Assembly: GCA_047967505.1 (NCBI GenBank) | Contig: CM106540.1 | Direction: 5' to 3' (one strand) | Origin: Dipteris shenzhenensis | Taxonomy: Eukaryota > Polypodiophyta > Polypodiopsida > Gleicheniales | DNA: 64,000 nt | Shown: positions 11,701 to 23,037 of the stretch, piece by piece | Numbering within the stretch: position 1 is the first letter of the stretch | Layout: every line of letters starts with the position of its first letter | Program-made: the position numbers and the translations under genes | The notes under the pieces: generated by a model | What the model was told of the DNA's origin: nothing | Database searches by the model: none | The model's input: only the letters and a program-made list of their open reading frames with translations

Positions 11701-11999
11701 AGGTGGTACAATTGCATGTGCTAAATAGTGGTGCCCCAATAGTAATATTTTAACAAGTAGAGAGGTGAACAATTTTTTAAAAAGCATGTAACCGAATCAT
11801 GGATGAGTGAATGCCTTTACCAATTCACTTAGTTTAATAGATTGTTATGATTTTGGCAACACACACTACACTGAGTGTAAATTTCCTCTCTCACACACAC
11901 TCATAGACCAAATGAAAGTTTTGCATCAACCAAGCCACATGCAAAGCTTCCTTTTGGGTCTTCTTCCTCCTTCTACTGAAGTCTGCTTCTTCTATTGCT

Positions 12000-12270
12000 G
12001 ATCGTGAGCTGCTGGAGCATGCTGTAAATGAAGCCCAACGACATCCTTCTTGCATGAACAGGTGGACCAGATGAGATGACATAGCTCCAAAACTGTTCTT
12101 TTTTTGAAACAAGCTCCTTGCTTGTCTAGAAGTAGCCATCGATTGTGAACCTTCCAAACATAGGACTGTTCTTTCTGTAAAAATGAGCTCCTCACTTGTT
12201 TGTAGCATCCATTGTGAAGATTCAAAATGTAGGAATGTTGTTTCTTTTAAACGAGCTGGGAGCCCTCCAT
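12000..12270. repeat. Degenerate tandem repeat
   Basis: About three units of 65-75 bp, each with CTGTTCTTT, then AAA(C/T)GAGCT, and CATCGATTGTGAA or CATCCATTGTGAA. Heavily diverged. Confidence 0.5.
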
Positions 12271-12639
12271 TGTGAAACTAATGGTGAGGGCCTCTATAAC
12301 AATAAGAGGTAGAGAATCCGTTAATACAAATGCATGTTCAGCTTGCACATGCATGAAAATGAGCTGCCAAGACAGGACGCTATTAGATAAAGACTTCATA
12401 GAAGAGCTTGGTGATGAAGCTTCTTTGTCTTGCCTTTTCGAATCCTCTTTAGCATAGCTGTTGGCTTGTCGAATGTCATGTAGCAACAAATTAGCTTTAC
12501 TGTTTCTTAACTTACACTATGAATTGAGAGAATTGTATAGAAATCCTAGTGAGCTACACTAACAATATAGATGTTAAACTATAGTATTGATAGTCCTCTG
12601 CTTGAACCTCCTGTCAGAGCCCTCCTGTTAAAGTATTTT

Positions 12640-12870
12640 TCCAATATATCTATATTTGTAATAAATGTTTCTATGTTTGTCTATTTTTGTTAAGTGCGTT
12701 TCTGTTTGTTTGTCTATTTCTATAAGTGTTTCGGTCTGTCTATTTTTGTAAGTGTGTAACACAATCTATCTGTCTATTTGTTTCTATAAGCATGTTTCTC
12801 TGTCTGTCTATTTCTGTAAGTGTGTAACACAATCTATATCTGTTTTAAGTGTGTCTTTAAGAGTATATCT
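12640..12870. repeat. TCTGTCTATTT tandem repeat
   Basis: Repeating units of TCTGTCTATTTCTGTAAGTG, with GTGTAACACAATCTAT in two of them. Simple microsatellite-like expansion; the open frame at 12,752 is an artefact of it. Confidence 0.65.
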
Positions 12871-13007
12871 CTTTCCTTTTTTGCAATCCATATCAGATGT
12901 TTCTCTAATTGTGTCTATATTTGAAATTTGTATTATTAGTATTCAGTTCACTTTTTGGGGTAATGTCAAGGTTTAAAGCACCCCACATTGACACTCTATG
13001 CTAGAAG

Positions 13008-13464
13008 GTGTTTTGCAAGACCAAGGAGGAATTCCACGCAGAGTATGGCCTAAGCTTGGTGGGCCTAAACCCACAGAAACTCACAAAACTTGATGTTCTG
13101 GTTGACTGTTTTTCCCCACCTTCGGCAGGGGAAAGAATAAATAAAGTGCGGGTTCGTCAGGCCCGAGGTGTACTCCTAGCTTCTGGAATCGGTAGCCAAT
13201 AGTATTATTTTGGACAAGTCCTTGTGCAAGATTTGCAGAAACCCAGCTAGAACCTGGAGAGTGCTTCCAAAGTTTGAGATGCAACGTGATGAGGAAATGT
13301 GCTCCTATTTGATGGAAAACGTTGCACCATGGTTGTTTGTGTGGCTACAAATGGAGGATTGCCAGTCCTACACGGCACATTTTGAGCACGACCTCTTCCA
13401 TGATGAGGAGTCCATTGAAATTATGGAGTATATGATAAGAAACAAGTGTTGGAAAGAGTATTGA
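13008..13464 (+). pseudogene. Unrecognised coding scrap
   Basis: Two plus-strand open segments (13,008-13,202 and 13,210-13,464) in neighbouring frames. The second reads MDKSLCKICRNPARTWRVL and WLFVWLQMEDCQSYTAHFEH, which looks like real protein. No family is recognised. It lies upstream of a terminal segment shared with the histone-bearing element (13,860-13,994), so it may be part of a third, eroded member of that family. Confidence 0.3.
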
Positions 13465-13859
13465 AGATGGAAGCAGATGCATGTAGTGGGATACCAACCT
13501 TTTTTGTACATCATTAATAACTTTTATAAAAATAATTCCTTTTTGCCTGTACGTTGCCTTTTTGGAGATGGAAGTCTAATTGGATTCCTTTTTCAGTTGA
13601 AAAAAAGACTCATTCATAGTGTTCTTATTTCAACTCCTACTTCATGTTTTTATAATGTAATGTGCTTAAAATTAATAGAATGTCATTGGGAGGTACATAG
13701 CATTAAAATCTTTTTGCAATGTGATGGAAGACACTAGCTGCTCCTGTTTGCATTGGTCCTCCTCCAAGTCCTCCTCTCGTTGATGTCTAGAGCGAATTTT
13801 TGAATTTTGAATTTTTTGGTTCCCACCTAGGAGTAAGAGTTGTGTAAGAGGTGGGGTCA

Positions 13860-13994
13860 CTTGTGGGCTTAACCCACCTAGGTGAGGGGGAGTTAGGACT
13901 TTTTGGGACCTACCTTGGCCCTTTCATTAGGACTAATCCATTTCTTAATCCATTCCTTATGAGGCCCTTTTGAGACCCCAATTCTCCCTTAATG
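13860..13994. repeat. Right-end terminal segment of the CATTAGGGG element family
   Basis: Shares GTGGGCTTAACCCACCTAGG, CTAATCCATTCCTTATGAGG and CCAATTCTCCC(T/C)TAATG with 50,630-50,750, in the same orientation. The homology stops exactly at TAATG in both places, which defines an element end. Read on the minus strand, the terminus begins CATTAAGGGAGAATTGGGGT. Confidence 0.75.
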
Positions 13995-13997
13995 TGG

Positions 13998-14130
13998 AAA
14001 ATAGCTTCTTTTAAGTTAACTAAGGGCTATTTTAGGCCATTATTATGAAAGAAACCATCATAAGAGTGTTACTAGTTATTGAGAAGCATTGTATGCTCTT
14101 TTGTGCACATGGTGAATGGTTATGGGTATT
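13998..14130. repeat. Dispersed repeat, arm 1
   Basis: Reads AAATAGCTTCTTTTAAGTTA and later GTGTTACTAGTTATTGAGAA and ATGCTCTTTTGTGCACATG. The same sequence occurs inverted at 17,930-18,050. Sequence from here to about 14,400 is gene-free and may be an LTR, but no partner in direct orientation was found. Confidence 0.6.
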
Positions 14131-14672
14131 GTCTATACTATTCCCTATTACTATAAGGCATTGGACATCTCTTTATTAAATGGTAGATAAAAGGGGGATA
14201 GTGACATTCCAATTAGTCACATGTACCTTGGTTAGTTTTCAATCTCACTCTTCTGACTACTCCTTTTTCCTTCCCCTCTTAGGCCTCCCCCATAGAAAAG
14301 CTACACCTTTCTACTCTCCTTGCTCAATCCACCCTTGTTTTCTCTCTGTAATGAGTTAATCCTAGCATAATAAGGAGACATTATATTTCTATCTTCACTT
14401 TAATAGAATTCGTTTCTACATTGCCACTATGAGCTTCTAATTGAGGCCTGACCAAAAAATGAAGGATAAAATGGAGGATGTTGGGTTAATATTTTGCACC
14501 AAGGATATGGTAGTACTGCCATGTTGGCTATATTACCTTAGATCTTTTAGTTGAAACAATTCAATAGGTGATACCAAGGCTAATAGTGTAACCAAAATAA
14601 TCCATTAACTCCACGAGTCAACAAGAGGAAGGTGTACCTTTAAGGGATACTAGACATAATCCATGGTGATCT

Positions 14673-14918
14673 CTTGGGGATGTCACTATGTATAAACCCT
14701 CTAAATCATGTGCGTGCAAGGCGTATTTGTAAAATCCTCTATTTGTAAAAAAATTATTAATAGATTTTACCCTTTCTTTGTACAAATATGTAATTTTTTT
14801 CCAAATTTATTTTAAATACTCCCTTATGTAAAAGATTTTTTGTAAAATTCAAGAACTTAAAATAACCTTCTATTGAACTCACGTGATAGGGTTACATATG
14901 ATGAGTGATCCCCTCGAG
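14673..14918. mobile_element. MITE, 246 bp, copy M2
   Basis: Begins CTTGGGGATGTCACTATG and ends GAGTGATCCCCTCGAG, with an exact 8-bp target duplication GGTGATCT at 14,665-14,672 and 14,919-14,926. The body is alignable with copy M1 (ACTCACGTGATAGGRTTACA near the right end). Confidence 0.9.
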
Positions 14919-14919
14919 G

Positions 14920-15770
14920 GTGATCTAGGAATATTGCCAGAGTTCAATAATGAGATCCGAGGGATCTAAACACTCATTCCCAAAACCTATCACGTGTGCT
15001 AAGAATGTTAAGAGATTGAGAGAGAGAGACAGAGAGAGAGTCTAGATTTAATAATCCCATCATAATTGAACCATAACACTTATTTCATTAATTTTGGATT
15101 CATATGTCTACCTTTGGACTAATCACAAAAATCCTTCCCAAATGAAAAGTTTACTTTATGAAACTCTCATTCGAGAATCAAAAGATCACTTTTTGGCACT
15201 GTCATTTCCACATAATAAATTTCACAGTCTGTCTCTATAATGGTGTGCTAATAATGCAAAAACTTTGATCAAATCCTACTTTTGTACTTCTTGTTTTAAC
15301 ATTCATATTCACATTAAAAAAAATTCATGAATTATTAATTGAAATCCATGAAAAATCTCTTTCTAAATAAAGACTTATTAATTTAATTTAATCCAAAGGA
15401 ATGCAATTCAAATTTGATGTAGAAAACTATAACACTCTTGAAGTTTAAAAAAATTTAAAGGTTAAAATAGACAAGAGACATGGAAGACTCTTTTGTACTC
15501 CAAAAATAATTAAAGATATGCTTACAATTTTACATTGTCATATGTTTACACTAAATATTGCTCTCGATGAGTCTTTGTACAAAGGAATCGGACACACATC
15601 CTTGTCAATAACTCAGTTCTTCATTTACAAATGTGTTAAGTATAGATGATCCTGACATTTGCTTGTTTAAATGTCCGATTCATCATCTCTTGTGTTGCTT
15701 GGGTGCCATTCTCATTGACTCTCATCATACGACCATCATCTCGAGTCTTTATTGATGCTTGAATGGTATT
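14920..15770. other. No gene recognised
   Basis: AT-rich intergenic sequence with a short (GA)n run near 15,015-15,040. I see no coding frame, repeat partner or RNA gene. Confidence 0.5.
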
Positions 15771-15771
15771 G

Positions 15772-17169
15772 TCATGGACATTCTTCATTTGCACTGTCTC
15801 CTTCTACTTCCTCTATAGCGAGCATCTTCAAAAACTCCATAATGTGCAAAATAATTGGTAGCGGTATTCTTTCTACATCATACCCCATGTGCTTCTTTGT
15901 TTTCTTTGTCCTTAATTTCCAGGATACTATGACTGTCGAGTCTATGGAAAGCTCTGAAACTGCTTCATGGTTAGGGATCCATTCCTTTTTCAGACAACTA
16001 GTATACAATGTATTGTTACCTTGGTTCTCCTTCCTACCACTTGGATCATACGATAGTGTTGTAAATGTTGCATCTTTTCCCTAGTCATCCATGCTCACAT
16101 CCACCACTTTTGCAACCAACAACTTCACATACTCATGCTCACTGTCCGATGGTCGAATCGCAACAAAACAATGTACGTCTATGTCTACTTCTGGCATAAA
16201 CTTTCTCTTCTCCGATCCACAATATGGACATGGGAGTAGCGATTCAAACTCATTTTCAACAAAGACATCAAATTATGGGCGCAAGTCATTACCAACATTT
16301 GGCTAAAATAAAGGTTGTTTTGCCTTAACATCATCTTCTCACATTTTGTCATGGTCCTTTATCAATTGATAGGTCTTCTTAATTACAACAACAGTAGTGT
16401 TTTCCTTCCAAGAGGGCTTCTAATAATTAAGAAATCTATGAAGCATTTCCTCTTTGTATGTAATAAAAGATTTAAGACCATCACTTCTATACTTAAAATT
16501 TGAGACATTTGAAATCATCCACATCTAAAGGGACAAAGCTTGGCTTGTTGGCATATTCTTTAAGTCCTTTGAAATTGTAGTATACCTTATCTTTATCATT
16601 GAAAACCACATGTCCCTTTTTAATCTTCAAAAATTGCATGCTCCATCTCAAATTTTTTCCTTCCTCATAATAGGGACCATTCAATGACGTTGCGTTATCA
16701 TCCATACCATCATTAGTAACTTTGACAATCCTCATTTGTGCAAATCACCACTAATCCCAGTGTTCAAACCCCAAAACTTGACCTTTTGCTATGTTCTTAT
16801 TTGCAAATGATATCATTTGCAAAATATCTCCCACACTGAAATCCAAAGAAATGCACTTTGTATTAATGATGATATGTGTTGGATAAGTCTCATCTCGATC
16901 CCATGCAATAAATGATTTATTAAAAACATTATAAGGCATAACATCTCCACGTACTTCCATACCTCCACACTTATGCTTTATCTGAACATGTACACTAAAA
17001 ATCTTTGATATAATATGACTGCAACCTTATCTTTGCCAAGTCTTTGAAAGTGACAAAGAGAATTTGGATAACTATCATGGATTGTAGCAAATGCAATTCC
17101 TTCTCTTTGGCAACATAATATTACCTCCATCCTTGGAATGAAATCTATAGCCATCCTCTTGTGGAACAA
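15772..17169 (-). pseudogene. Unrecognised minus-strand coding region
   Basis: Consecutive open segments at 17,169-16,978, 16,960-16,751, 16,735-16,493 and 16,008-15,772 on the minus strand, separated only by isolated stops or short gaps. Readable protein includes RMAIDFIPRMEVILCCQREG, RGDVMPYNVFNKSFIAWDRD, GHVVFNDKDKVYYNFKGL and LPIILHIMEFLKMLAIEE. No family is recognised. Even spacing of the segments suggests one decayed gene, probably carried by a mobile element, rather than several small genes. Confidence 0.35.
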
Positions 17170-17464
17170 TTATAAAAAATATTAGTCTCTTTTGAATATT
17201 AGTTGTAACTTTTTATTAAATTACTCTCTTTTATTTTACTTTTACTTTATTTTATTTAATTTTGATTTTGATACAAATTTATGGGTTTTCAATAATGGAT
17301 TCATGTTCAGCATTTAGCTAATAAAATCTCTAATTCAAATATGTGATTATACATTTTAGAATTATACATGATAATATAAAGAATTTAGGTCCAACGAGAT
17401 GAGAGACTCTGGGGACGTTAAAATATCCCTAAATTTTGAAAAATTTAGCCCACATGTTTGTAAA

Positions 17465-17920
17465 TCAAGCCTAACCACCTAAGAATAGCTATGAAAGCAC
17501 CCAGGGGAGGATTTGATCTTGTAATTCATATTTGACCACCTTGTAGTAGCCAATGGATCATGGCACCAAGGGGAGGTGTTGAGATATGGTTCCATGAGCA
17601 CATATTAGAGGCTAAGGTATGGTATAGGAATGTATTAAAGTAGCCTAGCCACCCTAGGATGTGGACTACATGATGTGAGGATGTGGATCGAGGACATCCA
17701 CAAGGAGAGATGTGGATTAGAGGATCCCACAAGTGTTGACTATTCAAAGGCTCTCTCTATATGAGAAGCTTATCTTGTATTGTTGAATACAGACACACAT
17801 TTGTTGTCTCCCTCTCATGTCTTATGTAGTGTGCTTTGAGCCTCCTTAGTTGTTCCTCTGATCTTGTGTGCACTAGGCTTAGTGGCAATCACATATTGCA
17901 TCTTTGTCATAACCTATTTA
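17465..17920 (+). mobile_element. 3' end of an LTR retrotransposon related to the one at 35.2 kb
   Basis: The plus strand carries TAGCTATGAAAGCACCCAGG followed by GGAGG, and GGCACCAAGGGGAGG directly before TGTTGAGATATGGTTCCATG at 17,577. The minus-strand element at 35,212-37,876 has the same arrangement: repeated CACCCAGGGGAGG, a polypurine tract AAGGGGAGG, then an LTR starting TGTTGAG and containing CCATGAGCACAT. This is therefore a polypurine tract plus the start of a 3' LTR. The LTR end is not clear; inverted dispersed repeat sequence begins near 17,930. Confidence 0.6.
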
Positions 17921-17929
17921 GCATGTGGA

Positions 17930-18052
17930 CAAAAGAGCATGTAACTATGCTTCTCAATAACTAGTAACACCCTAATGATGGTTTCTTTCATGATAATGGC
18001 CTAAAATAGTCCTTAGTTAACTTAAAAGAAGCTATTTGCCATCTAGCTAGTT
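17930..18052. repeat. Dispersed repeat, arm 2 (inverted relative to 13,998)
   Basis: Reverse complement of the 13,998-14,130 repeat with a few mismatches (AACTAGTAACACCCTAATGA; TAACTTAAAAGAAGCTATTT). Confidence 0.6.
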
Positions 18053-18599
18053 CAATTAGCATATTGTTCTCTCTTTTCACTGCCCATCTCTTTTAGTTTT
18101 TGAAGCTAGACAAGCTCAGAGCAAAGTGATTGTGGGATGCAGTACTGCTCACCTGTTTGCCTTAGGTATGGCTCTTTTAGTTTCTCTAACTTCAATAGTT
18201 TATTGTCACTCAAAGGAGAGAATTCTAAGCTAGCTTGGATTCCATTTGCCTACACTTATGGAATGGTGTCTTTAGACAAACCCCAAGAGCATTGAATACC
18301 TTCTCTTCACTTTTTTCCTTGCATAGGAGCCAGTTTTACATTATCTTTGCCCATACAATAAACTTTTGCCTTCAACTCTAGACTTCCTCTCTATATTACC
18401 TCATTTTGCTAGAAAAGATTTAACTCTATGTCTATATCTTGAAACATTTTGAAATTGAGTAATGCCTTGGTTGTTTTACAATGTGCACTATGGATTGTCA
18501 TCATGATATACGCAATTGCTATTCTTTTTATCTATCCTTGTTCATGCATACTACCTATTTGGGAGTTCTCATTCCATTGTGGGTTGTGAAGGAATTAAT

Positions 18600-20860
18600 G
18601 ATAGGATACACTACTTGCTTTTTCTTAGTCCACTAGGGGTTGAATATTAGTAGGCATTGTGACATCTGACTATGTTTCCATCTAGGTATTTGTCTATGCC
18701 AAGTCACCCTTTGATCTTTTAGTATCTACTCATATCCATGGAGACAATGTACCATGCCATTTACCTGAGTCAAATAAAATGCTCCTGAATCATGGGACAA
18801 AATATTTTAAATGTTGTCCACAATGCCAATAATGTTGAATCCAATTTAGTGTACCAATCTTTCCTATTTTTAGAAACTATCAACTTTGGGATTTGTTTTA
18901 TTAATTTGTTACTACTCTCTGCCTAACCATATGCCTATAGATGATAAGTCATTGGACTTTTTTTGTGCAATCATGTGGAAGTTTGCCAATTCTGTGGTGA
19001 ATTTATTCAAAAAATGGCCTCGCTAACTTCTAAAAGTAGATTGAAGGGGCATTTGAAACAGGTCATGTTATTATGGTATAGGAATTTTGCAACACTATTT
19101 GTGAAATTGTCTTTCAAATCCTACACGATCCATTTTATATAATAGTTTGTTATGAAAAAAATGTAATTATTTCTAATGTATCATGCTACTAGTTTGAATG
19201 GGATCTGACAAAGTACAATCCCCACTTCTAGAATGGTTCCAACTGTAACATCAGATTTTGTGACATCTGACCTACATTGACTAGTTGGCTTCTCTTTTCC
19301 TTGCTATTATTTCCCCTAATAAGTGTCTATAGAAAACACATTGGTGGGTTTGGACTATAATACTAATTTGTAATTGTGCTCTAGGACACTAAATACTTGT
19401 CAAATTTGCATTCATACAATGCCCTTGCTAGCACCAAAAAATGGCTTGCTCTTAAAATAGAGTCATTTCCTTTGATCTATGGAAATTGTTTCCAAAAATG
19501 CACTATCTATGAGGAACTACAACATTTGGCCATGCCAATACGTCCCTCATATTGATTCCACTTGAAATGAGCTTGAAATAATTATGTCTGACAAGTCATC
19601 TTGAATGGCTTCTGGTAATATTTCTTTGGAATTAAGTATTCTAAGGTATTTGTCTATCAAATGTTAATTCATCGGTGTGTGGTCACTCACTGTGTAATTG
19701 AATTCTTGTAGTAGCAATATCAATCTTCAAGTTGCGAATCTTCCTATGGGTTGCCAATTGTTTACCAAGTACGATAGTGCATGATGATCTACATGAAATG
19801 CAATATTATTTCCAAGAAGATAATGTCGAAATTTGATGAATGTATATATCATGTTGAAGAATTCTCATTCTATGACAATATAATTCTATTCTCCTAGTGA
19901 CAATGTGCAACTTGCATAACATACTGGCTAAAACCACCCTTTTTGTTTTGTCTACATTAACACCCTCTCATCCAATATTAGACGTATCCACAAAGATGTG
20001 CAAGTTTAGATTCCAATTTGACAGTTGCAATATTGGGGCCACAACTAACATCTCTTTGAGTAGCAAGATCGTCTTCTATCCAAACATACAGATTGTCTTT
20101 CTTTGCAAGTTGATTGAGTGGCTAAGATACATATGACAAATATATGAGGAACATGTTATGCCACTTCACTTGTTTGATGAATCACATTAACTCCTTAAAG
20201 TTTTGTGGTGTCTTGGTGCTCCAAATGGCCTCCACTTTGTGGGAATTGATTGCCATTCCTTTTGCAGAGATAATAATGTGTCCTAGCAAAACCCCTTTGT
20301 GTACTGCAAAGGTGCACTTTGCGAGATACACACTAAGTTTAAAGGGTTTTCATTTGCATCTTAGGTGGTTAATATGATCTTTTATTTTTCAAAATGGACT
20401 AACATTATCCACGAATGCCCTCGTAAAAGTGGTAAAAAATGGGTCAAACACGTTTTGGCTCCAATTTTGAATGGTTGGAGGCGCGTTCTTTAATTTGAAC
20501 TCTATCACATGGCTGGCGAATACTCCCCATTTTGTGACAAATTCCATTTCCTATTTATCCTATTTTTCCAAATTTGAATTTGTTTGTAACCATTAAAATC
20601 CATCCAAAATGTTGTAGACTTTATGCCCCATGACAAAATCAATCATTATGTCACAAAATGGCAATGGAAATGGATTCGTGATTGGGATGCATTTGGGTTT
20701 TGTTAATCAACACACATCTAGAGCTTTCTATTTTCATTTGAACAATCAAAATAGGTGAAAGACATGTAACTTTTTCAAGGGAATAGATGAAACCAACATT
20801 TAGAAACTTATTGATCACTTGCTTGACTTGCTTGACAAACTTTGGGTCGATCATATATCT
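18600..20860 (-). pseudogene. Ty3/gypsy pol remnant (RT to integrase)
   Basis: From 20,854 the minus strand reads MIDPKFVKQVKQVINKFLNV, GFIYSLEKVTCLSPILIVQ and LINKTQMHPNHESI, the N-terminal reverse transcriptase of plant gypsy elements. Downstream come RT/RNase H-like pieces (20,640-20,000) and an integrase tail near 18,850 (SKNRKDWYTKLDSTLLALW). Stops occur every few dozen codons, so this is an old relic. No LTRs were identified for it. Confidence 0.8.
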
Positions 20861-20967
20861 TTCCTAGACCATAGAAACCATCTATGTCAAATTGAAATGC
20901 TGGCCATTCAAATCCACTTCAAAAATACCACTCATATAAAAAAGAGTATATTCAACTAACAAAATGC

Positions 20968-21214
20968 CTCAAGGGGGTCATTATGTATGAACCCTATATA
21001 TCGCGTGCGTTCAAGGTCTAATTATAAAACCCCTTATTTGTGAATTTTTCATTAATAAGATGCACCCTTTTCCTATTCAATCTGTAATGTTTTTTTCAAA
21101 ATACATTTTTTGGCACCACCTTGTCTATGAAAATGTGAGAAAAAATGAAATTAAATATTCCCTTATGTTGAACTCACATGATAGTCACATAAATTATTGA
21201 GTGAATCCCTCGAG
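20968..21214. mobile_element. MITE, 247 bp, copy M3
   Basis: Starts CTCAAGGGGGTCATTATG and ends GTGAATCCCTCGAG; the body aligns with M1 and M2. Flanks CAAAATGC and AAAAATGT are an imperfect 8-bp target duplication (6 of 8), consistent with an older insertion. Confidence 0.8.
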
Positions 21215-21615
21215 AAAAATGTAGCACATTCTCCATGTGTCCTCAATGCGTCACATAGCTAATATGAAAACATTACTATTTGGGGGCTTGCTAATTATTT
21301 CTACACCTGGTAGCCACCATTTGATGATTACAGATCCAATCAATAATTTCCCATTATGTGTCCACCATATCCATTTGAAACATTCTGTGATAGTAATATG
21401 TTTCCTTTGTTTTTGTGTTCCTTCTCTTTTTCTCCATTCCTTGTTTAGATCTCCCCTTTTTTTTCCATCCTCACTTTTGCCTTGCCATTGTCTATCTCCT
21501 TGCAATTCCTTGCCTTTTATCTTGATCTTTGCTCACCTAGAAATGCCTCTTCTCTTGTTATCAACCATGGTGCTTAGAATTTGGGGATCAGATACGGCAT
21601 TACTATTTGTGAGGT

Positions 21616-22628
21616 TTGACTATTGCAACTCAAAGGTTTCCTTTGTCTATAAGGGAGGTAAGACTTGAGGATGCTAGGATCATTTGGCAACCCCTAGAGC
21701 TTGAAGGTGAAGAATTCAGATTCAAGCTGCAACCAAAGTCTGGTTCAATGTTCACTATGATCACAACACAAGGGACTACACACTTCACCAAATCAAAGGA
21801 CATTGTGAGTGTGATCAGCTTGCTTGAAAGACTCCCTCTTGATAGTGCTTTGCATGTTTTTTTCCAGAGTGCTGATACTATAAATCAAGTGTTGGAGTTG
21901 CCAAAAAATACAATGGCTATATTGTGTTTGAGCTTCAAACTTTCCCTCATGGTCTAGTGTTTGGGATGGATTAGAAGTCTAATGGCCATGTTTGGATGCT
22001 ATACTCGACATGCTCACAAGACTCTTTCAATGGAATAGTATGAATAAGTAGGTGTGGAGCCTACTCTATATGCTCACAAGACTCTTTCAATGGAATAGTA
22101 TGAATAAGTAGGTGTGTAGCCTATTCGAGGTGCTGCAATTTAAATTGTCCTTACATGGAGAAGACTAGACTATACAACGAGACACATGGGAAGGGAAAAG
22201 TGAGAACTGCATGTCCAGTGGGTCTAATTGATAGAGAATGTGTTACCTTAGTTTGCATTCGTGGTGAGATTCTAGTGTGTTCTACACAATGTAATCCTTA
22301 CATTTACTATTGCATTCCACATTAACATGAGCACAATACAAGGTGTGTTGTGGATGTGGGAGTTCATAAGCATTCAATAGATGATGGTCGAGGAGGAAAA
22401 AAAAAGCATGTGGATGATGTGGTGTCAAAATGTGCTAGAAAGAACCCTTTGTCTTGCAAAAATACCAAATTTGGTGTTGCAAAAGATAGTGTTATGAAAA
22501 TTTTGATTGTTGGAAAAGAAGAGGCCACAAAAGAGTTTGATGAGCATGGTTTTAAATATGTTCTTGAGACTATTACACCCCTGGGGGATTCACTCTTCAT
22601 GAAAGGGGGACGTCACCTGCGTGCATGA
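21616..22628 (+). pseudogene. Unrecognised coding pieces interrupted by a MITE
   Basis: Two plus-strand open segments. 21,616-21,957 includes LEDARIIWQPLELEGEEFRF and DIVSVISLLERLPLDSALHV and is preceded by an overlapping frame from 21,237. 22,350-22,628 includes KFGVAKDSVMKILIVGKEEA and EFDEHGFKYVLETIT. The second frame is native only to about 22,579, where MITE M5 is inserted at ATTACACC; its last codons belong to the MITE. Neither piece matches a family that I know. A 60-bp tandem duplication lies between them. Confidence 0.3.
22011..22130. repeat. 60-bp tandem duplication
   Basis: Two nearly identical 60-bp units, each starting TGCTCACAAGACTCTTTCAA and containing GTATGAATAAGTAGGTGTG. The difference of only a few bases means that the duplication is recent. 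Confidence 0.9.
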
Positions 22629-23029
22629 ACTTCAAGAAAACCCCCTATTTAAGATCCATGTAGGAATATGATAAAACACCCCTATTTAAGCTTATAAGAT
22701 ACCACCAAAATTCTATTATGTCCCCCCTTTCCTTAAATCTACGTTCTTTCTCAAGCATTTAGATCACACAATAAGCAAATTTAGATTAATTTCCCTATGA
22801 TGATTTAAAACCATACACAAAACCAAACTTGTTTGGACTAGTCACCCAAGGTAGCCTATACTATGTCCCCCCCTCTTAAATATGGCATGGCCCCCCTAAC
22901 TTAAATTCAATATTGGGAAAAAATAAAAGGCCCCCCACCCCTAATGTATAAGCTTATGCCTCATTTAAAAAAACCCCCCTATTGTACACTCACATGATAT
23001 CATAAGTTTCCTCTTGTGAATCCCCCGGG
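22580..23029. mobile_element. MITE, 450 bp, copy M5 (long subfamily)
   Basis: Starts CCTGGGGGATTCACTC and ends GTGAATCCCCCGGG. An exact 8-bp target duplication ATTACACC lies at 22,572-22,579 and 23,030-23,037. The terminal repeats resemble those of M1-M4 but the body is longer and contains several C-runs (CCCCCC). Confidence 0.88.
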
Positions 23030-23037
23030 ATTACACC

